Source of the DNA: Stenogyne calaminthoides
Taxonomy: Eukaryota; Streptophyta; Magnoliopsida; Lamiales; Lamiaceae
Length of the DNA: 64,000 bases
Assembly (NCBI GenBank): GCA_037126765.1
Contig: JBBCBC010000009.1
Location: forward strand, 29,038,870-29,102,869
Direction of reading: 5' to 3'
Positions 1 to 12,185 of this stretch are shown piece after piece. The position numbers and the translations under genes are program-made. Positions within the stretch are counted from its first letter, which is position 1, and the number at the start of each line of letters is the position of its first letter. The notes below the pieces were generated by a model. It was not told the origin of the DNA and did not search any database. It saw only the letters and a list, made by a program, of their open reading frames with translations.

Positions 1-326
1 GTGGAATCAACATTGACAAGTAATATTGACCGATAACAACATCACCAACCGACACGATCTCTTTCTCTTGTTTTTATTTATTTATCTGATCGTATTCCGA
101 TTTTATTTGCCTTTACGCACTCCACTATCCTTGTGACGGTACTCGCAAATCATTTAATGCGACGGGGGTACATGTATTAACCGCTACTTGATCGTGGCTT
201 TTAAATCCAAAAGTTTTGTGTACGCATGCTTTTTCCAACCCTACGATCAAAACCGCTAAATCTGAGCGCATAATCTTTTCAAAACGATTGATCTTCAAAA
301 TCTTGTCTTATTGTACCCTCCGCGCT

Positions 327-334
327 TATATAAA
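327..334 (+). promoter_or_regulatory. TATA box upstream of the third gene of A'
   Basis: TATATAAA lies about 280 bases before the ATG at 611, and the same site is present in element A (26926-26934). The sequence between is pyrimidine/A-rich and contains a possible 3' splice site just before the ATG. Promoter activity is inferred from position and conservation only. Confidence 0.5.
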
Positions 335-610
335 GATTCATCAAACCTTACCAGTTTTTTTTCGCTTCACAAACTCGCATTACATTTTATTGAAAAACTT
401 CAAATTTTACTCTACGCTTCAAAAATCGCCTCTCAAAATTTGAATCTGCAATATTTTTTTTTAAAGCTTAATGATGAATCTTTCTTTCCGCTAAAAACAT
501 TGTTTTCAAAAAGTTGTTTTTCGAAATTATGCTTCATTGCCTTTTGTTTTCCGCAAAGATGATATTGATATTGATTATGCACAAATTTAATGAGTCTATC
601 TCACATGTAG

Positions 611-3552
611 ATGGCCACTCATGGACTTGGAAAGATCATGTGCAATTATGAACTCGCAACGAAGATCTTCGAGGATAAGTTCGCTCGCTTTGAACCACCG
701 AGGATTCTCAATCCACGGAGGTGGAACAAATCTCAAGAAAGTTCGGATCGAAACATATTGTTCGCTTTCATCGCAATCCAAAGGATGCAAAGATGAAGCA
801 CTTCAATTCTTGCAAAATTTGAGTGTGGATACAGAAAAAACCAGAGACGAACCGATGTCGCCAACAAACGGAGAAGAAATCGATCGACAAATGCGTATAT
901 CACTGTCTGCTCACCTTTGCCAAAGGGCGAATCTCCCCGCACACTACAGGAGAATGAGGATGAAGAAATCGAGGGGAGCTCTTAAGAGAGGCGCATAAAC
1001 ATCGACAAATGGATTCATCGTGCCAATGCTCAAAAGAAAGTACAGATCGCCGCTTGACATTCTCACAAGAACGATCATGGGAATCTCATTTAGCCCAGAT
1101 GCTCTCACATCACCAAAAATGTACAAAGATGGCAAAGAATAATTGACGGGGCTCGTAACATCAATCGCACGGCTTCCTCGAAGCCATCTTGCTCCAAGAA
1201 CACGAAAAATTTGGAGTCAATGAATCCAGTGTGTGTCTTTCAAAAAAAGAGAATCAAGAATCTCAACAAGGTTGCAAATATATTAAAAGACAAACCGCCA
1301 AGCTACCGAATGGAATCGAATGGATCAAGTCCTACAATGCCTTCCTCTCATCAACTTCGCTATATATGGGCCACCAGACGATGACACGGAGCCCACTCCA
1401 ACAAAAATCAAGAAAGGAAAGAGCAAAGAAGCCGCCATCCACACCCGGGCTTGCTCCACGTAAAAAAAAACGAAAACGTGAAGGCCCGTGAGAAGAGGCC
1501 AAAGAAAGCAAAAGAACCTACCCCGACTCTAAAGACTAGAAGATGAGTCGAAGAAGAAAAAGCGCCCAACAAATTGCTATGCAACAAAGAACAGAATCGA
1601 CAGTAAGCTTTCAACCCGGGGCTCGCCAGAACGATCCGAGGTAGAAGCACAAGTCGATAAATCTATTTCTCCTCAACCTCAAGCCGATTCACCGCCGACT
1701 AAAGGTCCGCAGAGCATATCTCTACCGCTAGTTCAACCGCCATGAACCCCGAACCAGATATAACCGCCACTACAAAGCAGAAACCACCGCAGTTGAACCA
1801 ATCGCATAACTTCCGCCGATTCAAGCACAAACGTAAGCTTCCACATCTCATCCAATGTATCCGACAGATCATTCCTCGCATCCAGATCAACAAAGACCAT
1901 CACCGAAAAATGGTCGACTAAGAATTGAACGGAGAGATTGATGAGATGTATCCACAACCGGGTCGCCCATCCCGCCATCGAGAAAGAAGTCATGGAGATC
2001 CTCACCGAGAGATCTCGATTAAAAAGCTTCTCGATCTTATCTTACTTGTTGAACAGATGGGTGGTGCGATGAGTTCGCAGATTTTGACTTCGATATGAGG
2101 AAGTCCGCCAAAGGGGATCACCAAATTGAGCTCATATCCGAGCAACTGCGGAAAGCTCGATCCACGTGAAGTTGAACCGCCGGAAGAAGAGAAAGCCGAG
2201 ATCGCCAAGAAGCTCCAAAAACATTTAAAAATGGTGAATGCCGAGTCGCCGATGAAAGTGGAACCGTGTCGCAGCTCACGACCAACCACCGGAGGCACAA
2301 ACAACTCGAACCTCGATCAAGTGATGGATCCAATTCCTACATCCCAAATCACCATCGATCAACTTCGTGAGATCGATTCTTGTCTCAAAGATCTCCCGAA
2401 AGAAGAGATTGAGGAGTGTTAACCGATCGTAGACAAATCGGCCTCAAACAAAACGGCAATCGTGAGATCGGGCCTCCCAATCCATGTCCACCATATCCGC
2501 CGAGCTTACAAAAATCGCTTGATGACAAGTCAAACAGTGGATGAAACTCAATCTTTTTTTTCTCGACGCCACCGAGAAAAGGCTCGAAGTTATCGTAAGA
2601 GAAATTTGACAAAATGATTTGACACTCTCGCAACAATGGAAATCGCCAAGAAAGAACCGACATAACCGCTCGTAATCTAATAGCTCAATCTTCGTGTTTA
2701 TCTCGCTAATGATTTAAATCGCATTGTCAATAAAACTTTGGGTCTCCGACTTCCCACTCAATGCGCGCTTTTTGATCAAACCAAAAAGGGGGAAGGATCT
2801 CGAGAAACCAACCGACACATCGAAGACAAGGCCCATGGACAAAGCTCAATTGCAAGAAAGGTCGCCATGGGTGCCGACATCAAAATCGACCAAGCCATCT
2901 CGCATCAGAAAGCCACCGTAAGACAAATGCAAGTCGACACAGCCGATAAGGAGCTAGTCAGAAATTGTCCAAAGAATGATAATCAAGAAGAAAGAAGGAC
3001 GTAAAAACGGCACAAGGTAAGGGTTGAAAAAGAAGTTCAAATCAAGGGCTAAGAAAGGATTAATCGAAAATCGCACTGTAACCTCTCGCTGCCAAAGAAG
3101 AGTCGATTTAGATTATACCAAAAAATGCCGCACACGCCAAGAGGTTTGAGGAATGGAATAAGATCGTAAGAAATGGCTTCTAGATGCCTTTGTCCTTGAT
3201 CTTGTCCTAAAAGAAGAATCACCGATGATGAGTTCCTCAACCGGTTACGTATAAATATCCGCATTTTCAAGTATTCGGAAAATGAAGCCAAGCTTATAAA
3301 TGTAAAGATATCTCGCCAAGAGTATGATCTGCTAATATACTCAAAGAAGGCAGATGGCTCATTTGACAGACCGGCATTTGAGAGATTCTACTTTGACATC
3401 TTGAGCAAATCACGATAATCGATCAAGAGCGCATAACCGATGTCAAATGGAAACTCTATCGATTTTCAACATTCCACAAGACCAAAGAGAAATGCCGTAT
3501 GATACAAGCCCAAGGAGTGAAGATTCGTAAGACGCCTAGGATCAAATAGCTT
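611..3552 (+). pseudogene. Third gene (ORF3) of A', frame broken
   Basis: It starts with MATHGLGKIMCNYE, identical to the start in element A at 27229. Recognisable pieces follow in several frames: an N-terminal segment (611-1000), a K/R-rich nuclear-signal-like stretch near 1430-1490 (KKKRKREGP), and a C-terminal segment around 3140-3550. It occupies the place where SIRE elements carry their 'env-like' gene, but I see no membrane helix or signal peptide. Function is unknown. The many frameshifts may be consensus errors. Confidence 0.6.
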
Positions 3553-3711
3553 TTAAATTCAAAACTTTTCCGATGTAACATGTAATCATCTTATCTAATG
3601 AAAAGTTTATTTTTTCGATCCCAAGACAAAATCTTTTGTTTTCCGACATTTGCTTTTTAACCGTTTCTATACTAATCAACTGTTTGTTTTCTCAAGTGTT
3701 TTGGTTTCATC

Positions 3712-3725
3712 AAAAAGGGGGAAAT
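3712..3725 (+). other. Polypurine tract of A'
   Basis: AAAAAGGGGGAAAT directly precedes the LTR start TGTTGGG. It primes plus-strand DNA synthesis in LTR elements. The minus-strand element B has the same tract. Confidence 0.9.
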
Positions 3726-5257
3726 TGTTGGGAAATTTATAGTTTTGATGAAAGTTCCAAAACACATGTAATAGACCAAATGACTGTTAGTCCGATCGAT
3801 GTTTACATTATCGCTATAGGAGACCAAATTGATAATGATTGTATAGAAAAACCGATGTAATAGATAGGTCACATATTGAGGGGGAACTCAATATGTAAAG
3901 GTCGATCCAAGATTCGTAAGAAAGTTCGATATCCGACAGAAAGCGTAACGCTAAACCGTAATCTAAGATCGATCTAAATCGATCTTGTCGATAACTCAAA
4001 TGAAGTCATGAAGCTCAAACCTCTATACTAGAAGATCGATGACTTCCGTAAGATAAGACCGTAAGACCTACATCGCCGAGTCACCAAATGAAGCTAAGTC
4101 AACAGCGCCAGAAGACTCCATCATCGTGGATCGATCATTGATCGATCGACGACACCATAAGATGAAAATCGATGTTTCATCTTATCATACGCCCGCGATC
4201 CGAACAAGATGAATACCAACCTTAGTTGAGGAACAACACCGCAGCAAGGCTTTCATCCAATAAGGAAGAGACACGATGAACAGAGCCGACATCATGGATT
4301 CGATGTTGCTTTCTCAAAAACGGCTTATAAACTTTCAAATGCCGCTCTCAAGACGCCACATCAAGCCCGCAACTCTACCTAAAAATAGCCCGAGATTCAA
4401 ATTGCTTTCCAACGGCTTTTTGATCTCAAGGTCTATAAATATGGGATCACACTTCGAGTGAAATACGGAAATGCCGACAAACAACATAATCAAGAAGCTC
4501 AAACTATAGTCGATTTCCGCATCAAGAACACAACTACAAGCTTATTTTATATTGTGTTCATCCCATAAGTTTTAGCAAGAAATCTTTTCATCTAGCTATC
4601 AGTCGCTTTTATACGCAAGAAAAGATTTCATAGTTGAACCTCAACAATCTTACCCAAACCCCCAAGTTAGATAAGTTGTTTAGCAAGATTTCACCAGGGT
4701 TTCTAGATCGATTTCGGGATCGCTTGAGCGAGAACTCTTAAAACATCTCACAGGTGTAATCGTGGTTGACTAACACACTAATCTAAGTCCAAATTTGGTT
4801 AAGTCGGTTAAGTTGGTGCCCCTTGTGAAAGGGAAGAGTGGATGTAGGACCGGGTTTGTCCGAACCACTATAAATCTTGTGTGCCTTTATCGCTTTGATT
4901 AATCGCTTCTCACATCGCACAATCTTAAAGCGATACATTCTAAGTTAAGATCGACAAAGACCAAGCTTCGATCCGACGGACCGATTTCTCACATCCGATT
5001 AAAAAGATAAAACTTGAATCTGATGATACAAACCGGTTTTTCACGGGTAAAACTTAAGCTTCCGCGACGATCGCTTAATCTGATAGTTACCGAATCGACC
5101 GCCTTTCCGGGCGTTCGAAGAAGTTGTTATTATCGAATCGATTCATTCACTCGCACTCTGATCAAAGCTATCCGCCGCACACCGATCCAAGCACGAAAAG
5201 TTTTTTCGTCTATTCACCTCCCCTCTAGACTTCGCCTCACATAACCTGCTCGGGACC
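3726..5257 (+). repeat. 3' LTR of element A'
   Basis: It begins TGTTGGGAAATTTATAG and is collinear with 17884-19372 and 30305-31835. It has a TATA box at 4434-4441 (TATAAATA). The last bases (CGGGACC) lack the final CTACA seen in the other two copies, and the sequence then passes into LTR2. This marks an insertion of A' into LTR2 or a trimmed end. Confidence 0.88.
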
Positions 5258-6646
5258 ACTTATTGCTTTTTTATAAATGGGAAGAGAATCATTGCGATTT
5301 CGATACCCTATATCTTGGGCAATAATATTAATTACACGACACAACCGCTAAATTAATACAGAGAATCGGAATGCAAAAAGTCTTGCTTGATTGGTCCCTA
5401 AAATCTTAAACCTTTATCATACCAAATCTTACAAGTGGAATTAATTTTCCCAGATGGATAATAAAAATTATCATTTATCCAACGATAAAGATATTAATTA
5501 ATATAAAGCTTTTCAAAGGGCTTAATTAATTAATGAACTAAATAATCTTAAACACGGAAATAATAACCGGAGTCATATTACCGTAATATGGGTTAAGATT
5601 GATAAAGGCAATATTAATTATATAGTGGTATTAATTAATATTAATGGATCAATTATATTGTGGCTCAATATTGAAATTCAGAAGTCCATTGGAAGGTCCA
5701 TCTTAATTCTCCTAAAGGCCCCTCAAGTAATTAAAGTCCAATAAATAAAAGGTGCTTAAAAATAAAATAAATTATTGTTGTAATATTTCCTGTGTAATTT
5801 TCGAAATTACTTAAAGAAAAGAGGGAGAAGGATTTTCTTGGAAAGATTTTATGGAAGGAAGATAATGTATTCTTGGAATACAAGATTATCTCATATATTC
5901 AAGAAAACTCCCACTTGGCTTCTTTAATAAGATATTTTCGAAAATTGAGTATAAGAAAGGGAAGAAAGATTTTCTTGATTTTCTTGGAAAGATTTTATGG
6001 AAGATATGTATTCTTGGAATACAAGAATATCTCATAAATTCAAGAAATATCCAATCTTGAAATTCTTTTATTAAAATTTTTGAAAATTTAGGCAAATAAA
6101 GGGTGTGAGATTTTTGTGGAAAAATACACATGGAAAGAAGAATATATTGGATATGTTCAAGATTTCTTGGAGATCAAGAAAAGATCTTTCCCAACCCTAA
6201 ATTGCCTCATAATTTTTGAAACCCATCTTATTATAAAAAGGGGATGAATTTTTCATTTCCAACTAGTGTTCCATGTGTTGGAAATATTAGAAATCCACAA
6301 AGGTGGTGCAACAATATTTTATTTTCCTTGTTTTATAAATCGTTCATTGAAGGACCTTCCACCGGGGTTATTGGACGAGGACTTGGGAATACTTGAGAAG
6401 GACTTTTGGTGGGTATCCAAATACTTGATCATGTCTGTCTCAGATCGTCTCTCCAACGGGTACGTTTACGTAAACTCCTAGAAATTCCGCATGCTAGGAT
6501 CTTTTACGTGAAATATTATTTGCATGTTGTTGTTGGTTAATTATTATTTGAATTCGCTTAGGTAAATTCATGCTAGTAATAATTGTTAATTTAAATTTGT
6601 GTTTATGAGATCATCCCGATAGATCCTGGCATATGTTATCCCAACA
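5258..6646 (+). repeat. LTR2-family LTR, 5' part missing
   Basis: It is collinear with about 9327-10721 of the complete solo LTR: same order, same orientation, same end CCCAACA. The first ~450 bases are absent because A' lies against it. The TATA box TATAAAAA is at 6232-6239. Its right end lands inside the LTR of element C. The missing part probably lies left of the window, beyond A'. Confidence 0.82.
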
Positions 6647-6771
6647 TTAATTAAGTCCAAAAAATAAATGGCCCAATTAAGATTTTGGGTATCTAAAAAG
6701 ATAGATGTGCCCCAAAGCCCAACTGCCAAGAACCAAGAACCACGAACCCCGAACCCGATGTGGGATGAGTG
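6647..6771 (-). repeat. Remnant of the 3' LTR of element C
   Basis: It matches 12780-13012 in the 5' LTR of element C (shared AATTAAGATTTTGGGTATCT and AAAGATAGATG), with internal deletions. It joins RT coding sequence directly at about 6772, so the RNase H domain and the beginning of the 3' LTR are deleted. Confidence 0.75.
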
Positions 6772-6880
6772 GGAAACACCTAATGGGTTTTTCATATTCA
6801 CGATGACATTGTGATTGTTACCCATGATTAACATGTCATCGACATATAAGCATACGATAACAAACCCATTAGGTGTTTCC
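6772..6880. repeat. 19-bp perfect inverted repeat at the RT deletion junction
   Basis: GGAAACACCTAATGGGTTT (6772-6790) is exactly complementary to 6862-6880, inside RT coding sequence. The outer copy sits exactly at the join of RT to LTR, which suggests a fold-back template switch made the deletion. Confidence 0.85.
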
Positions 6881-7290
6881 TTCACATAAACACACTTGTC
6901 ACATTCATTAATTCGAAACCCATTTGACAACATGATGTTGTCAAACTTCAAGTGCCACTGCTTTGGAGCTTGTTTAAGTTCATACAGTGACCGAACGAGT
7001 TTACACACCTTTTTCTCATTTCCAGGTGTAATATAATCCTCAGGTTGATCCATATATATTTCAGCATCTATCTCACCATTAAGAAATGCAGTCTTTACAT
7101 CCATCTGATGTATTTCGAGATTATGCAAAGCAGCAATCGCGATAAGTACACGAATGGATGCAATTCTCGTAACAGGTGAATAGGTGTCAAAGAAATCATA
7201 CCCTTTCTTTTGTTTAAAACCCTTAGCCACCAATCGGGCTTTATATTTTTCAACTAATCCATCTGCTTTATATTTTCTTTTAAGGATTCA
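6780..7290 (-). pseudogene. Reverse transcriptase fragment of element C
   Basis: The minus strand reads the copia RT core: MVAKGFKQKKGYDFFDTYSP, then MDVKTAFLNGEID, KQAPKQWHLKFD and the catalytic block LYVDDMLIMG near 6820-6860. The frame is open through these motifs, then runs into LTR sequence after MKNPLG. The RT thumb and RNase H are missing, so this element cannot move by itself. Confidence 0.92.
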
Positions 7291-7298
7291 TTTACATC

Positions 7299-7580
7299 CT
7301 AAGGTCTTGCAACCCTTGAGGAGGTCAACCAACTCCCACGTGTGATTTTGCAGAATTGAATCATATTCACTATTAATAGCTTCTTTCCAGAGCGGAGCAT
7401 CCGGTCTGGACATAGCTTCTTTGATAGACTGAGATTCGTCTTCCAACACGTAGTGATGAAGTCTGGACCATAAGTCTTATCAATTCTAGCTCGTTTATTG
7501 TGTCTTGGTTCGTCACTCTCTTGAGTGGAAGGACCTGCAGTGTCATCTGATTCTTCGTGTGTTCGTTTGTTTGAACTCAC
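7299..7580 (-). pseudogene. Integrase-RT linker of element C
   Basis: A hydrophilic segment (MSSNKRTHEESDDTAGPSTQ, then ARIDKTYGPDF) matches the variable linker between integrase and RT in copia polyproteins. It is in a different frame from the RT and integrase on either side, so at least two frameshifts separate the three pieces. Confidence 0.7.
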
Positions 7581-7649
7581 TTCTTCTTTATCCCTACAAG
7601 GGAAGACATTTTAAAAAAATACGACATTTCTCGATTCTATTGTAGTGTC

Positions 7650-7922
7650 TTATGTCATATCGGGTATCTCAGATTTGTGAATTAAGAATCGATAAGCACT
7701 ACTGTTAAGGGTGTATCCTATAAAGATGCAATCGACCGTTTTAGGTTCGATTCTCACTTGTTTAGGAAGTGGTACTTCAACTTTAGCCAAACACCCCCAC
7801 ACTTTGAGGTGTTTGTAAGACGGTTTGAGCTTTTTCCACATCTCATAAGGAGTTTCATCCGTATTTTTAAGTGGAATCTTATTTAAAATGTGGTTAGCTG
7901 ATAGAATAGCTTCCCCCCACAA
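7650..7922 (-). pseudogene. Integrase C-terminal part of element C
   Basis: It reads LWGEAILSANHILNKIP (first residue shifted), TPYEMWKKLKPSYKHLKVWG, then TVDCIFIGYTLNSSAYRF. These are standard copia integrase C-terminal motifs. A stop codon ends it (IPDMT). A frameshift near 7915 separates it from the catalytic core. Confidence 0.88.
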
Positions 7923-8418
7923 GTTCTCGAGGCAAAACCCGAAATTTAATTAACATAGCGTTCATCATCTCTTTTAGTGTTCGGTTTTTCCTTTCAGCAA
8001 CACCATTCGATTGAGGTGAGTAAGGGGCTGTCGTTTGATGTATGATGCCTGACTCAACACATAACTGTTCAAACGGAGCCACATACTCTCCACCTCTATC
8101 ACTACGAATTGTTTTAATTCTAGTGTTCAATTGATTCTCTACTTCAGTTTTGTAACGTTTAAACGCTTCAATTGCTTCATCTTTACTTCGTAAAAGATAA
8201 ATGTAGCAGAATCTAGTGCAGTCATCAATAAAAGTAATAAAGTACTTTTTTCCACCTCTAGTTTGCACAAATTTTAAATCACATACATCCGTGTGAATTA
8301 ATTCTAGAGGGGTCGTGTTCCTTTCGACAGATTTAAATGGTAATTTAGCCATTTTTGCTTCTATACATATCTCACATCTTTTGGATGTATCAACGTTTGC
8401 AATATTAAGTAAATTCAA
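7894..8418 (-). pseudogene. Integrase core of element C
   Basis: The zinc-finger cysteines (CEICIEAK) come first, then the DDE core: HTDVCDL (first D), IRSDRGGEY (second D) and YSPQSNGVAERKNRTL (E). All three catalytic acidic residues are visible. The frame is lost after RELVGG. Confidence 0.93.
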
Positions 8419-8518
8419 ATTTACTAAACGCTTTATAGCTTTTAAATTAACATGTCCTAATCTAAAATGCCATAAAGAGGAACACTCAACGATATAAACA
8501 GAAGTAGAAGCATTCTCA

Positions 8519-8879
8519 TTAATAATAGTGTTTTTTTACCTTTACACAAACCATGACTGACATTTTGAATAAACCATTCTCGAGATAACCTTTCCCGAGA
8601 AAAGTACCAAACTTACTCAATACAACTTTGTCAGACTCAAACACTAACTTAAACTTGTGGCTAACTAACAACGAGCCAGAGATCAAGTTCTTTCGGATGT
8701 CTGGGACATGCAGCACATCATTCAGCTTCAGCTCCATCCCCGAGGTCAGCTTCAGCACAACTGTTCCAACTCCAGCCGCTTCAGATGTGGCCTGGTTGCC
8801 TATAAACAACTTTCTCCCTTTAGCAGGAGAATAGGTGGAGAATGCAGACTTCTCTGAGCAAACATGGCAAGTGGCCCCA
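8519..8879 (-). pseudogene. Protease C-terminal part and pre-integrase region of element C
   Basis: It reads FIGNQATSEAAGVGTVVLKL and DVLHVPDIRKNLISGSLL, the region after the aspartic protease site. The protease is split by the solo LTR at 8880-10721: the residues WFVDTG lie on the far side of it. Confidence 0.88.
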
Positions 8880-10721
8880 TGTTGGGATTATACTGAAAAG
8901 TATGTTTTTTACTTTGTATAATCGAAACTGAATTTTCAGACTTATTTACTGAAATAAATTGTTTATCACTGATGCTTTAAATATGATTGAATGCTACATA
9001 TATTTACTGCATAACTGTTCAATAATTCGTACGTGTTACACTGTAGTTAATTTAGTGATACCAGATCACAGAAGATTAAATTAACAGTCCCTTGTAACTA
9101 AAAGTACACCATTCATGACCTAGATGGAAATGAACAACCCATCATGAAAGGTTGAGGTGTAAGGCTCAGATTGGTTTGTCTTGACCAAGAGATTACACTA
9201 GTGCATGACCGATCTTGTTGAATAGGACCTCTGGGAGGATAAATTCTTCGAATCGAACAAGGAAGAATTAGACCTCGGTGGTTCGTTGTTTCTTAATCTT
9301 CGCCCCTTAAATAGGATCACGTGGGATTGGTAACTATTGCTTTGACTTATCATGGGTAGCGAATCGAGAGATTCAATACTTTTTATCTTGGGCAATATTA
9401 TTGGTCACATGTGATTGCTAAGATTTAATACGAAGAATCGTGTGCAAGCACGCTTGTTTGATTTGCCCTTGGGAGGTTCATAAGCTTTATCATACCAAAT
9501 CTTGCAAGTGGAATTAGTTTCCTAGTATGGATAATAATGTTGAACCGTTCCTCGACCAAGGACAAAAGATATTAATTAACGTAAAAGCTATTTCAATTGG
9601 CTTGAATTAATTAATGGGCTAGATAATCTTAAACACGGAAATAATGACCGGAGCCATATTGACCGTAATATGGGTTAAGATGGATAGTCTGATATTAATT
9701 ATGTAGTGGGATTAATTAATATTTATGGGCTTGAATTATATTGTGGCTCAATATTAGATATTCAAGATCCATTAGAAGGTCCAATCTTAATTCTCCTAAA
9801 GTCCCCCTGAGTAGCCCAACAAATAGTCCAATAACTGAAAAAGGTGATTAAAATAAAATAAATATTGTTGCTTAATTTTCCTCAAATTTTCAAAATTTAT
9901 GGATAAAAGAAGGAGAAAGATTTTATTTGAATTTTGTTATGGAATGAAGATATGTATTCTTGGAATACAAGATTATCTCATTAAATTCAAGAAATCTCCC
10001 ACTTGGTTATCTATATAGAATATTTCGAAATTTTGGAAATATAGTGGGCAAGAAAGATTTTCTTGATTTTCTTGAAAAGATATTATGGAAGATATGTATT
10101 TCTTGAAATACAAGAATATCTCATAAATTCAAGAAGATCCAAATCTTGGATTCTTGAACACTAAATTTTCGAAAATACCATATTATAGAGGAGGTGGGAT
10201 TTTTGTGGAATATTTTAATTATGGGAAAAAGAATATAGGAGATATATTCAAGATTTCTTGGTGACCAAGAAAAGTCTTTTCCCACATTGATTTTCTACTA
10301 AAATTTTTGACTACCCCTCTCCTATAAATAGGGGATGATTAGTTCATTCCCAAGTACAATTCCATGTGCTGGAAAAATTAGCAAATCCACAAATGTGGTG
10401 AAACAAAGTTTATTTTTTCCTTTTGTTAATTGTTCGACGAGTGTCCTTCCACCGGATAGTTTAGCAAGGGCTAAGGGAATACTTGGGAAGTCCTTTTGGT
10501 TAGTCCGTCCGACCGAAGTCACTGCCATCCCGAGAGGTACGTTCACGTAAACCCGTAGATTCCGCATGCGTAGGTTTTACATGGCTTTTTATATGCATGA
10601 TATGTTGTTGTAATTATTATTTGAATTAATATAGGATTAATTCATGCTAGTAATAATTAATGAATTAAATTTGTATTTAAATATTCACCCCGAATAGATC
10701 TGTGCAAATCATTCCCCAACA
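8880..10721 (+). mobile_element. Solo LTR (LTR2 family) inserted in the protease of element C
   Basis: It starts TGTTGGGATTATAC and ends ATTCCCCAACA, 1842 bases. It is flanked on both sides by CCCCA (8875-8879 and 10722-10726), a 5-bp target duplication. There is a TATA box at 10323-10330 (TATAAATA). No internal region is present, so this is the product of LTR-LTR recombination. Removing it rejoins element C exactly within the protease. Confidence 0.95.
10323..10330 (+). promoter_or_regulatory. TATA box of the solo LTR2
   Basis: TATAAATA followed by GGGGATG; the other LTR2 copy has TATAAAAA at the same place (6232-6239). It fixes the orientation of the LTR as plus. Confidence 0.7.
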
Positions 10722-11432
10722 CCCCAGTGTCCACAAACCATTCCTTCTTGTTGTCCAACATGTTGGCTTCAGTCACCACATCAGACAAATCAGCATCCGT
10801 GAACTCTCGTTCAGCCACGTTCACAGAGTCATTCTTGGGCATTTTGCAATCACTTGCCCGATGCCCAGGCTTTCCACAGTTGTGGTATTTTCCAGAGAAA
10901 ATGAATTTCTGCTTGGTGGCAGGAGCAGCAGACTTCCCCTTGACTTGTTTTTCGTTGGGGCGTTTTCTCTTCGTTGATGGATCCTTCTTCTCCATCAAAT
11001 TTGCTTTGGCCTCGAGTGTAGAAGCCGAGACCTTCCTTTCTCTTTTGAGGCCATCTTCCTCAATTCGAAGCCGTACAATCAAGTCCTCCAAGGTAATCTC
11101 CTTTCGCTTGTGCTTGAGGTAAGATTTAAACTCCTTCCAGGATGAAGACAGTTTTTCAATCACAGTTGCCACCAAAAACTGTTCTGGCAACTCCATTCCT
11201 TCTGCAGTAATGTTATGAAAATTAGCTGCAGTTTTTGAACCTGGTTGACAACAGGCTTGTTGTCTACTATCTTGAAGTCGTACAACGCAACAACGACGAA
11301 CTTCTTCGTTACTGCATCTTTAGTCTTGTACTTCTTCCCCAAAGAAGCCCACATTTCTTTGGCAGTCTTGTGCTGAACGTAGACGTTGTACAGAGCGTCA
11401 CTCAGTCCACCCAGAATGTAATTCCAGCACAA
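10722..11432 (-). pseudogene. gag C-terminal half and protease start of element C
   Basis: The minus strand gives the capsid-like part (KEMWASLGKKYKTKDA, FVVVALYDFKIVDNKPV), a charged region, then a zinc knuckle and WFVDTG of the protease. The knuckle reads YHNCGKPGHRASDC: its first cysteine is tyrosine, consistent with a single G-to-A change. A frameshift lies near 11170-11200. Confidence 0.9.
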
Positions 11433-12185
11433 GTAATCCCCACTGATCTAGAGGTCATAGTTCATTCTGGTCATCTGATCAGCATTATCGTCAGGGATAT
11501 TCGGACAGACCTCCTTGAGGTACTTCGCCACAGACAAGGTGGTCAAGTAGAACTCCATCTTGTTCTGCCACCTCTTAAAATCTGCTCCCTAGAACTTCTC
11601 GGGTTTTTCAGCCTGCGCCAGCAAGGGCCTTATCGTCCCAGGTTGAGAGGCCTGAATCATTGGACCCATGTACGGGTTACCACCAGTATTGCTCAAAAAT
11701 TGGTTTTCTCCAATGAACGGATTTCCACCGGAGTTATCCACAAAAGGATTGTTCTGAGGTCCTTCCAGAAAATGATTTCTTGGGTACATCGAAGCAAACA
11801 GACTAGCCGTATTTCTAACGTACTGGCTCCAAGAACCACTTGCTGACATCCCAGCATACTGGTTACCAATCGGAGGCATTCCGATTCCAGTGAAGACCTG
11901 GCTCCCAGAGACACTTGTTGACATTCCATCAAACTGGTTACCAGTCTGAGGCATTCTGAATCCAGTGAAGGGAAACAGACCATCAGTTCTTTGAACATCA
12001 GATCGATACTGAGTGTTCGTGTTATCAGGAGTAGGCGCACCTAGTCCAGTAACGGGAGTAACAGGCGCACCTGAAACCATCGGGGTAGGAGTAGCCGTAG
12101 CTAAACCAGTGGTTGAGTTATTAACATCATCAGTGACGTCGGTGTTAAGCAACTCCGCAACAATATCTTGTTGTTCGTTCGACAT
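11433..12185 (-). pseudogene. gag N-terminal half of element C
   Basis: It begins MSNEQQDIVAELLNTDVTDD at 12185 and continues with proline/glycine/asparagine-rich repeats (for example GNQFDGMSTSVSG and GNQYAGMSASGSW) before QAEKPEKF. The frame then breaks near 11590. The low-complexity N-terminus with repeated G-M/F-GN-Q units is unusual but belongs to gag by position. Confidence 0.8.

Larger units (their letters stand above)
1..3725 (+). mobile_element. SIRE-like copia element A', 3' internal part (left end outside window)
   Basis: This segment is collinear with 26596-30304 of element A, from the shared opening GGAATCAACATTGACAAGT through to the polypurine tract. It therefore represents the post-pol region of a second copy of the same family; gag and pol lie left of the window. 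It contains a TATA box (327-334), the start of the third gene (ATG at 611), a lysine/arginine-rich middle section (about 1400-1500) and a C-terminal section (about 3130-3550). Many one-base differences from element A break the frame, a large share of them at positions where one copy has CAG or CTG and the other CG. Confidence 0.85.

Noticed and set aside
5258..10721. The two LTR2 copies as the two ends of one element
   Set aside because: The DNA between them is coding sequence of element C in its own order, and the right copy has its own complete CCCCA duplication.
11235..11846. 203-codon plus-strand frame
   Set aside because: It is the antisense of gag of element C, whose minus-strand motifs are clear.
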